From Bryobacterales bacterium (lineage in GTDB: Bacteria > Acidobacteriota > Terriglobia > Bryobacterales > Bryobacteraceae), in the NCBI GenBank assembly GCA_003517725.1, contig DOZZ01000033.1, positions 1 to 9,069 of the forward strand: a stretch of 9,069 bases of DNA, read 5' to 3'. Shown one piece after another: positions 1 to 4,876 of this stretch. Made by a program: the position numbers and the translations under genes. A model generated the notes under the pieces. It saw only the letters and a list, made by a program, of their open reading frames with translations. It did not search any database and was not told the origin of the DNA. How positions within the stretch are numbered: the stretch's first letter is position 1; the number at the start of each line of letters is the position of its first letter.

Positions 1-88
1 GGCAAATTAAGTTTCTGAGAAGCCGGCCTGCCGCTGTCAAAGCCATTAACCCCACGTTTCTGCGGCCCTGCGTTTGCCGAGTTCGCAG

Positions 89-122
89 TTGCCTCGAGTC
101 TTTGCGCTCATCTTCGAGGCAA
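89..122. repeat. Perfect 9-base inverted repeat, 16-base loop
   Basis: TTGCCTCGA (89-97) is the exact reverse complement of TCGAGGCAA (114-122), separated by 16 bases. No T-run follows on either strand, so it is not a standard intrinsic terminator. It could be a protein-binding dyad, part of a structured RNA, or chance. It lies in otherwise unassigned sequence. Confidence 0.4.
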
Positions 123-460
123 AGGGGGCAAAGTGATACCCATCAACCATGGTTCGACTGAGCGTCATGTACCCTGCCACCGACGCGACAAGTCTGTTGT
201 TCCTATAGAGCGGCGGCGTGTCTGTGGGCGCCGGCCGATGCCACCTTTTGCAATCACGGCCAGTCCCACAACATCCTGCGTTCCCCTCCAACAACTTGCA
301 CTCTTTCCCGGCTGGCCCCGCCCAGTCCATTCATTACTCTGTATCCAGGGGTCAGTTCTTCGTGCCCATGCTTTCGTATCTCGGCAACACCCGTGACAAC
401 CCGATCGGCTCGACATCCCATGGCGAGTCCGCTCCTCGAAGGCCGGTTCAACCTCTGTCG

Positions 461-488
461 GTAAATTGGCTTTGTTCCGCCAAATTAC
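461..488 (+). repeat. Hairpin copy 1 with core TTGGCTTTGTTCCGC
   Basis: GTAAATTGGC (461-470) and GCCAAATTAC (479-488) form a dyad with 9 of 10 positions paired around the 8-base loop TTTGTTCC. The 15-base core TTGGCTTTGTTCCGC (466-480) recurs exactly at 563-577, where the flanks differ but again form a stem around the same loop. Different stems around one conserved loop suggest RNA hairpins or palindromic repeats rather than a simple sequence duplication. A role as an operator dyad is equally possible. Confidence 0.5.
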
Positions 489-520
489 ACCGCTTTTCGT
501 GCCCTTCGCGGGCAGCCGCT

Positions 521-636
521 GAACAAAACAAAAGCAAAACCCATGTTTACTCGCTCCTCGTTTTGGCTTTGTTCCGCAAAACCGCCCTTACTCTGCGGGG
601 TGTCAACAACTGGGAAACCGGATCGCGGGTTTTGCG
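521..636 (+). ncRNA. Candidate structured element with competing stems upstream of purM
   Basis: Several segments can pair in mutually exclusive ways. GAACAAA (521-527) complements the loop TTTGTTC at both 471-477 and 568-574. CAAAAC (535-540) complements GTTTTG (560-565). CGCAAAACCGC (575-585) pairs with 625-636 (11 pairs, one bulged G), which would break hairpin copy 2. The same GGTTTTGC at 628-635 also matches GCAAAACC at 534-541. Competing stems are typical of attenuators or riboswitch expression platforms. I see no known purine, PRPP or ZTP riboswitch signature. If purM is transcribed from the promoter proposed at 658-663, this element would lie outside its transcript. Biased A/T runs in GC-rich DNA could also give such pairings by chance. 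Confidence 0.25.
560..582 (+). repeat. Hairpin copy 2 with the same loop TTTGTTCC
   Basis: This is the second exact copy of TTGGCTTTGTTCCGC (563-577). Here the stem is GTTTTGGC (560-567) against GCAAAAC (576-582) with one G bulged, around the loop TTTGTTCC (568-575). The nearby CGCTCCTCG is also duplicated (430-438 and 552-560), so a larger, partly diverged unit of about 100-120 bases may have been duplicated. The copies lie 86-230 bases before the purM start. Confidence 0.5.
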
Positions 637-657
637 TCGTCCGGAAGCGGCCTTGCT

Positions 658-663
658 TATACT
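658..663 (+). promoter_or_regulatory. Candidate -10 box TATACT directly before purM
   Basis: TATACT matches the sigma-70 consensus TATAAT at five of six positions and ends five bases before the GTG start at 669. Transcription would then begin at or beside the start codon, giving a leaderless purM mRNA, which agrees with the absence of a well-placed Shine-Dalgarno. No good -35 sits at 17 bases; TTGCGT (632-637) is 20 bases away. This is an inference from a short motif. Confidence 0.3.
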
Positions 664-668
664 GGAAC

Positions 669-1712
669 GTGCCGAAAGATTCGATTTCTTACCGCGACGC
701 GGGCGTCGATATCGACGAGGCCAATCGTGCCGTGGACGATATTAAGAAGCTGGCGCGCGGCACCTTTACGCGCGGCGTGCTGACCGAGATTGGCTCGTTC
801 GGGGCGTGCTTCGCCATGCCCCGGTTGAAGCGGCCCGTGCTGATCAGTTCGGTCGATGGCGTGGGCACCAAATTGAAGGTCGCCTTTCTGACCGGCCGGC
901 ATGACAGCATCGGCGAAGACCTGGTGAACCATTGCGTCAATGACATCGCGGTGCAGGGCGCGACGCCGCTGTTCTTCCTGGATTATCTGGCCGTCGGCAA
1001 GCTCGATGCCACCATTGCGCGCGATGTGATCGCGGGGATCGCGCGCGGGTGCAAGACCAACCAGTGCGCGCTGATAGGCGGCGAGACCGCGGAGATGCCG
1101 GGGCTCTACACGCCCGGTGAGTATGACCTGGCCGGCACCATCGTCGGCTGCGTCGAGAAGGACGAACTCGTCACCGGAAAGTCGATCGAAGAGGGCGATG
1201 TGCTGCTGGGGATGGCATCCACCGGGCTGCACACCAACGGCTATTCGCTGGCGCGCAAACTGCTGTTCGAGATCGCGGGATACACGGTCGACAGCATGGT
1301 GGAGGAGCTGGCGCTGCCACTGGGGCAGGCGCTGCTGCAGGTGCACCGCAGCTATCTGCGTGCGATCCAGATTCTGCATAAGGCCAAGCTGCTGCGGGGC
1401 GCCGCGCACATCACCGGTGGCGGCATCACCGATAATCTGCCGCGCATTTTGCCGAAGGGCCTGGCGGCTTCGATCGACACATCGGCCTGGCGCGTGCCGC
1501 CGCTGTTTCGCATCCTGCAGCGCATTGGCAATGTGCCGGAGGACGACTGGCGCCGCACGTTCAACCTGGGCATTGGCATGATTCTGGTGGTGCCGGAGGT
1601 GGAGGCGTCGCGCGCCGAAAAACTGCTGCTGCAGAGGGGTAATGAGAAGAGCGTCCGGCTGGGCGCGGTGGTGCGCCAGAAGCGCGGGCAGGAACGCGTG
1701 CTCTACCGATGA
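669..1712 (+). CDS. purM: Phosphoribosylformylglycinamidine cyclo-ligase (AIR synthetase)
   Basis: PurM closes the imidazole ring in de novo purine synthesis: FGAM plus ATP gives AIR, ADP and phosphate, in the cytoplasm. The 347-residue product has the usual family length and collinear hallmarks: SYRDAGVDID near the N-terminus, the ATP/Mg-binding DGVGTK (63-68), CVNDI and FFLDY in the core, GGETAEMPG (137-145), HTNGYSL, HITGGG (247-252) and RTFNLGIGM towards the C-terminus. The start is placed at GTG 669 because similarity to PurM begins there; the upstream in-frame extension to 543 has no family similarity and runs through the hairpin region. No convincing ribosome-binding site precedes the GTG. 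The stop overlaps the purN ATG by four bases (ATGA), so the two are almost certainly co-transcribed and translationally coupled. All expected motifs are present and the gene appears intact. Confidence 0.97.
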   Translation: MPKDSISYRDAGVDIDEANRAVDDIKKLARGTFTRGVLTEIGSFGACFAMPRLKRPVLISSVDGVGTKLKVAFLTGRHDSIGEDLVNHCVNDIAVQGATPLFFLDYLAVGKLDATIARDVIAGIARGCKTNQCALIGGETAEMPGLYTPGEYDLAGTIVGCVEKDELVTGKSIEEGDVLLGMASTGLHTNGYSLARKLLFEIAGYTVDSMVEELALPLGQALLQVHRSYLRAIQILHKAKLLRGAAHITGGGITDNLPRILPKGLAASIDTSAWRVPPLFRILQRIGNVPEDDWRRTFNLGIGMILVVPEVEASRAEKLLLQRGNEKSVRLGAVVRQKRGQERVLYR

Positions 1713-2314
1713 AGCGGCTGGGCATTCTGCTGTCGGGGCGCGGCTCCAACTTCGAAGCTATCGCCGATCAGGTGACCGGCGGCGGAATCGAGGCCGAGAT
1801 CGCGGTCGTAATTGCTAATCGGCCCAGTGCTCAGGGGCTCGAGACGGCGCGGCAGCGTGGCTTGAACGCAGTGCTGCTGCCGTCGCTCGGCATGGAGCGC
1901 GTCGCGTATGATCACCGGCTGATCGACGAGCTCAACAGGAATTCTGTCGACCTGGTGTGCCTGGCGGGCTTCACGCGCCTGTTGAGCGCGGATTTCGTGC
2001 GGGCCTTCCCGCAGCGCGTGCTCAATATTCATCCTTCGCTGCTGCCCGCGTTTCCGGGGTTGGACGCCCAACGCCAGGCGCTCGAACACGGCGTGAAATT
2101 CAGCGGGTGCACCGTGCACTTTGTGGATGAGATGCTGGACGCCGGCCCGATCGTCGAGCAGGCCGTGGTTCCGGTGCTCGACGGCGACACGGTGGAAACA
2201 CTGTCAGCGCGGATTCTGGCCCAAGAGCACCGCATCTATAGCGATGCTCTGCGGCTGGTGCTCTCGGGCGCTTATCGAATCGAGGGACGGAGAGTGGTGC
2301 GCACCGCCGGCTGA
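1709..2314 (+). CDS. purN: Phosphoribosylglycinamide formyltransferase
   Basis: PurN transfers a formyl group from 10-formyltetrahydrofolate to GAR, giving FGAR, two steps before the PurM reaction. The 201-residue protein shows the N-terminal phosphate-binding loop SGRGSNFEAI (from residue 9), AGFTRLL, the catalytic NIHPSLLPAF with Asn106 and His108, and VHFVDEMLDAGPI with Asp144. These three residues fall at the same numbers as the Asn-His-Asp triad of the E. coli enzyme. It is slightly shorter than the E. coli protein, at the C-terminus. The ATG lies inside the purM stop (ATGA), giving a purM-purN operon, a common arrangement in bacteria. The downstream end is tight: one base separates its TGA from the stop of the convergent peptidase gene, leaving no room for a private terminator. 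Confidence 0.97.
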   Translation: MKRLGILLSGRGSNFEAIADQVTGGGIEAEIAVVIANRPSAQGLETARQRGLNAVLLPSLGMERVAYDHRLIDELNRNSVDLVCLAGFTRLLSADFVRAFPQRVLNIHPSLLPAFPGLDAQRQALEHGVKFSGCTVHFVDEMLDAGPIVEQAVVPVLDGDTVETLSARILAQEHRIYSDALRLVLSGAYRIEGRRVVRTAG

Positions 2315-2315
2315 C

Positions 2316-4313
2316 TTACCAGACGCGGCAGGCGTTCTTGCTGATCATGTTGTCGCCGGCCTGGCAGCCAAAGGCCTGCTGGAATTCGGGCATGTTCACC
2401 AATACGCCATTAGCCCGGAAATGTCCGGCGGAGTGCGGGTCCGTGTAGGCCGCGAGACGCGCGGATTCATCGGTGCGATTCTCGCACCAGACCTGACCCC
2501 ACGCGATAAAGAAGCGCTGCTCGGGCGTGAAGCCGCCAAGCTTCGCCTTCGATACTTCGCCTTTTTCGAGCGCGTCCTCGAGCGCCATGTAGGCCAGGCG
2601 CAGGCCGCCGTTGTCGGCCGCGTTTTCACCTAGGGTCAATTTGCCGTTCTGCTTCACGCCGGCGACGGCCACGAAGTTGCCGTACTCCTCCGCGACGCAG
2701 TCGGTGCGCTCGACGAATTTCTTGCGGTCTTCCGCGGTCCACCAGTTGCGCAGGTTGCCCTGGCCATCGTACTGGCTGCCCTGGTCATCGAAGCCGTGCG
2801 TCAGTTCGTGCCCCACCACCGCGCCGATGGCCCCGTAGTTGGCCGCCTCGTCGCCGCCTTTGTAGTAGAACGGCGGCTGCAGTATGCCGGCCGGAAAGTT
2901 GATGTTGTTCTGCGGCGGATTGTAGTAAGCGTTGACGGTGGGCGGCGTCATGCCCCATTCCATCTTGTCGACGGGCTTGCCGATCTTGTTCAGAGTGCGG
3001 CGGTGCTCGAACTCGGCCGAGCGCATTTCATTGCCGATAGCGTCGCCGCGGACCACCTGGAAATTCTCATAGTCCCGCCACTTCTCGGGAAAGCCGATCT
3101 TGTTGGCCACGGTCTTCAGTTTTTCGAGCGCCGCTTTCTTGGTCGCGTCGCTCATCCAGGCCAGCGAGTCGATGTCCTTGGCCATCTGGGTCTCGATCTC
3201 GGTCACCATCTTGAGGGTGCGGGCTTTGCCTTCCTGTCCAAACGTCTGTTCCACGTAGACCTGGCCCAGGGCTTCGCCGAGGGCACGATCGGTGGCCTGC
3301 ACGCAGCGTTTCCAGCGCGCCTGCTGCTCCTTCGCGCCGGTGAGGGTGTGGCCGAAGAAGTTGAAGTTCTCCTCGTCGAAGCGCGCGGGCATCATCGGCG
3401 CCGCGTCGTGCAGCACGTGCCATGTCAGATAGGTCCGCAGGTCCGCAAGGCTGTCGGTGGTAAGCGTGGTCTCGAGGCTTTTCAAGAAATCAGGCATGCC
3501 GATGTTGAGGCTCGGCACCGATACGTGGACGTCGGCCAGGTAAATGGGCCAGTCAAAGTCCGGTGTGTACGTGGTTAGGGAGGCCGTTGGCAGTTTGTGA
3601 TAACGCTTGTAGGGATCGCGCAACGCCAGGCGGGTGAGCGAAGCTTTGGCCAAATCGGTTTCGATGCGCAGGACAGTGGCCGCATCGTTTTTGGCCTGCG
3701 CCGGAGAGTGACCCAGCAGTTCGAACATGCGGCGCAAGTGAGCCTCGTACTTTTCGCGCGTCTCGACGGACTTCGGATCGGTCCTGGTGTAGTAATCGCG
3801 ATCCGGCAAGGAGAGGCCGCCCTGGCCCACACTGGCGATCACCTGCGTGGCGTCCTTGGCATCCTGCTCGGCGCTAAAGCGGAACAGCGCCGGCACGCCC
3901 TGCATGTGCAACTCCGCCACCAGTCCCGCCAGCTGTTTCTTGTCGGTGAGTTTGGCGATGAGGTCGAGATCGGGCTGGATGGCGCCCAGGCCTTTAGCTT
4001 CGATGGCCTTGGTATCCATGCAAGCGGCGTAAAACTCACCCACCTTTTTCTCGTTGGGCGTGTGTTGGTTAGCGGGATTGGCCAGCTTCTCGGCGATCTG
4101 GCGGAGCACGACGCGATTTTGCTCGTAAAGTTGGTTGAAACGCGACCAGCGCGACTGATCGGCGGGTATGGGATTGCTCTTACGCCAGTTGCCGCAGGCG
4201 TATTGATAGAAATCGTCGCACGGCTTCACGGAAGCGTCCATAGCCTTCACGTCAATGCCGGTCTGCGCGAAAAGGGTGGGCGTGGCCAGTAGTAATAGAA
4301 GATAAAACCGCAT
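2316..4313 (-). CDS. Secreted M13 family zinc metallopeptidase (neprilysin/PepO-like)
   Basis: Predicted extracytoplasmic peptidase of the neprilysin/endothelin-converting enzyme family (M13), which cleaves oligopeptides at the amino side of hydrophobic residues; the substrate here is unknown. The 665-residue product starts at ATG 4313 with a signal peptide, MRFYLLLLLATPTLFAQ, then the family N-terminus PCDDFYQYACGNW. Family motifs occur in order: NAYYNP (from residue 461), zinc site HELTH (502-506) followed by GFDDQG, GENAAD with third zinc ligand Glu563 and Asp567, TDPHS with Asp625 and His627, and the terminal CRVW expected for this family. All catalytic residues are present and the length is normal. 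An in-frame extension up to 4418 was rejected because it is basic, unconserved and would bury the signal peptide. It is convergent with purN (1-base gap) and divergent from tRNA-Glu. No good Shine-Dalgarno is visible; see the -10-like motif at 4320-4325. Confidence 0.95.
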   Translation of the reverse strand: MRFYLLLLLATPTLFAQTGIDVKAMDASVKPCDDFYQYACGNWRKSNPIPADQSRWSRFNQLYEQNRVVLRQIAEKLANPANQHTPNEKKVGEFYAACMDTKAIEAKGLGAIQPDLDLIAKLTDKKQLAGLVAELHMQGVPALFRFSAEQDAKDATQVIASVGQGGLSLPDRDYYTRTDPKSVETREKYEAHLRRMFELLGHSPAQAKNDAATVLRIETDLAKASLTRLALRDPYKRYHKLPTASLTTYTPDFDWPIYLADVHVSVPSLNIGMPDFLKSLETTLTTDSLADLRTYLTWHVLHDAAPMMPARFDEENFNFFGHTLTGAKEQQARWKRCVQATDRALGEALGQVYVEQTFGQEGKARTLKMVTEIETQMAKDIDSLAWMSDATKKAALEKLKTVANKIGFPEKWRDYENFQVVRGDAIGNEMRSAEFEHRRTLNKIGKPVDKMEWGMTPPTVNAYYNPPQNNINFPAGILQPPFYYKGGDEAANYGAIGAVVGHELTHGFDDQGSQYDGQGNLRNWWTAEDRKKFVERTDCVAEEYGNFVAVAGVKQNGKLTLGENAADNGGLRLAYMALEDALEKGEVSKAKLGGFTPEQRFFIAWGQVWCENRTDESARLAAYTDPHSAGHFRANGVLVNMPEFQQAFGCQAGDNMISKNACRVW

Positions 4314-4319
4314 GGCCTG

Positions 4320-4325
4320 AGTGTA
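4320..4325 (-). promoter_or_regulatory. Candidate -10 box TACACT before the peptidase gene
   Basis: On the minus strand TACACT ends six bases before the ATG at 4313, so transcription would start at about the start codon. The layout resembles the purM promoter candidate. No clear -35 was found at standard spacing. Weak motif evidence only. Confidence 0.25.
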
Positions 4326-4376
4326 GCGAAGCTTCAAAGCCGCGGGGGCATGGTGATGACGACGGCTCGGGCGACG

Positions 4377-4406
4377 CTGACGGCCTGAGGGGTGCCGTTG
4401 TATGAT
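4377..4406 (+). promoter_or_regulatory. Probable promoter of tRNA-Glu
   Basis: CTGACG (4377-4382; 4 of 6 to TTGACA) and TATGAT (4401-4406; 5 of 6 to TATAAT) are separated by 18 bases. Transcription would start near 4413, giving a leader of about 20 bases before the tRNA 5' end at 4433, a normal arrangement for a tRNA precursor. It lies in the 119-base spacer between the divergent peptidase gene and the tRNA. Confidence 0.5.
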
Positions 4407-4432
4407 GAGGACTGGCAACCTCGCCCCGGCAC

Positions 4433-4507
4433 GGCGCTATCGTCTAACGGTTAGGACGGAGCCCTCTCAAGGCTTAAATACGGGTTCGATTCCCGTTAGC
4501 GCTACCA
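4433..4507 (+). tRNA. tRNA-Glu (anticodon CTC)
   Basis: A full cloverleaf can be drawn. The acceptor stem GGCGCTA (4433-4439) pairs with TAGCGCT (4497-4503), with a G1-U72 wobble. The D stem is GTC/GAC (4442-4444, 4455-4457), three pairs, as usual for tRNA-Glu. The anticodon stem is 4459-4463 with 4471-4475, and the loop CTCTCAA gives anticodon CTC at 4466-4468, reading GAG. The variable loop is four bases. The T arm ACGGG-TTCGATT-CCCGT spans 4480-4496. The discriminator is A4504, and CCA is encoded at 4505-4507. A fucosidase gene remnant begins within a few bases of the 3' end. Confidence 0.97.
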
Positions 4508-4510
4508 CAT

Positions 4511-4763
4511 AACCAGTTGGACCGCCTCGAAAAGCTTGGAGCATGGCTGGCCGTCAATGGCGAGGGATTTTTCAACAGCCGGCCGTGGGTCAGTCCGGGC
4601 GGCAAACCGAAGACGGAACGGATATCCGGTTCACGCGGAAAGCGGACAGCGCGTACGCGTTCGTTCTCGAGGCACGGACTTACTGGTTCGCTCGCAAGCC
4701 GAACTGCCCATGCAGTTCGGTATCAAATTCACGCCCACGCCCCGGCAGGTGGTGCGCGGCTGA
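4511..4763 (+). pseudogene. 3' remnant of a GH29 alpha-L-fucosidase gene, frameshifted
   Basis: Two short blocks typical of the region following the catalytic domain of family GH29 alpha-L-fucosidases occur in order but in different frames. In one frame, from 4517, is LDRLEKLGAWLAVNGEGF followed by FNSRPW (to 4588), matching the family pattern 'RL..LG.WL..NGE.IYGTRPW'. In the -1 frame, 4606-4671, is TEDGTDIRFTRKADS then AYAFVLE, matching the family's 'TEDGTEIRFTRK' strand. A net one-base loss (or two-base gain) between 4589 and 4605 explains the switch. The catalytic barrel is absent, so this cannot be a working enzyme. A third frame continues from about 4672 to a TGA at 4761-4763 with protein-like composition; whether it belongs to the same gene is unclear. 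The remnant starts right after tRNA-Glu, with no promoter or start of its own. Identification comes from recalled family motifs, not a search. Confidence 0.72.
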
Positions 4764-4805
4764 GGCGCGGGATCCGCGGAACGAATGATAAGCTATAGCC
4801 GGTTC

Positions 4806-4809
4806 GGAG
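4806..4809 (+). promoter_or_regulatory. Ribosome-binding site (GGAG) of the leader ORF
   Basis: GGAG lies four bases before the ATG at 4814. It is the best Shine-Dalgarno-like sequence near the cytochrome gene, whose own GTG at 4873 has only a weak CGAG upstream. This is why ribosomes may enter at the small leader ORF and reach the cytochrome by coupling. Confidence 0.4.
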
Positions 4810-4813
4810 CGTT

Positions 4814-4876
4814 ATGGATTGCGTGAAGCAGATCTCTTCCAAGGACATCGACAAAGAGCTTGTTCCCGAGCGGTGA
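4814..4876 (+). CDS. Possible 20-residue leader peptide coupled to the cytochrome gene
   Basis: ATG 4814 opens a 20-codon frame (product begins MDCVKQISSKDIDKE and ends LVPER) with a GGAG site four bases upstream. Its TGA (4874-4876) overlaps the proposed GTG start of the cytochrome gene (4873) as GTGA, a classic translational-coupling geometry. The peptide is hydrophilic with no recognisable motif and no run of regulatory amino-acid codons, so attenuation by a charged tRNA is not suggested. It could equally be a chance ORF in the 5' leader. No similarity is recognised. Confidence 0.35.
   Translation: MDCVKQISSKDIDKELVPER

Larger units (their letters stand above)
1..668. other. Non-coding region upstream of purM, mostly unidentified
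   Basis: No reading frame here looks like a conserved protein; the open frames on both strands have skewed composition (runs of R, C, W or P) and no recognisable motif. The first ~460 bases are pyrimidine-rich on the plus strand and I cannot assign them to any gene, RNA or element. They contain a 9-base inverted repeat at 89-122 and a GGCAAAG doublet at 118-124 and 127-133. From about 461 the character changes: the sequence becomes locally A/T-rich with repeated hairpin cores and GCAAAACC motifs, described separately. The very start could include the tail of an off-window gene, but this cannot be judged. Possibilities are a degraded insertion element or an uncharacterised structured RNA. Confidence 0.6.

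Noticed and set aside
543..668. In-frame N-terminal extension of purM
   Set aside because: It has no similarity to PurM, covers hairpin repeats, and the family N-terminus begins at GTG 669.
586..668. ZTP, PRPP or purine riboswitch before purM
   Set aside because: ACTGGGAAACCGG looked suggestive, but the conserved 3' cores of these riboswitches were not found.
218..745. Plus-strand open frame of 175 codons
   Set aside because: Its composition is unlike a protein, it has no motif, and it overlaps the true purM start in another frame.
2796..3578. Plus-strand 260-codon open frame
   Set aside because: It lies antisense within the intact M13 peptidase gene and is a shadow of GC-rich codon bias.
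4314..4418. Longer N-terminus for the M13 peptidase
   Set aside because: The extension is arginine/histidine-rich, would bury a clear signal peptide, and overlaps the promoter region.
4433..4503. G1-U72 wobble as a sign that the tRNA 3' half was replaced by integration
   Set aside because: A G-U pair at 1-72 is, to my knowledge, seen in other bacterial tRNA-Glu genes, so it is not evidence of recombination.
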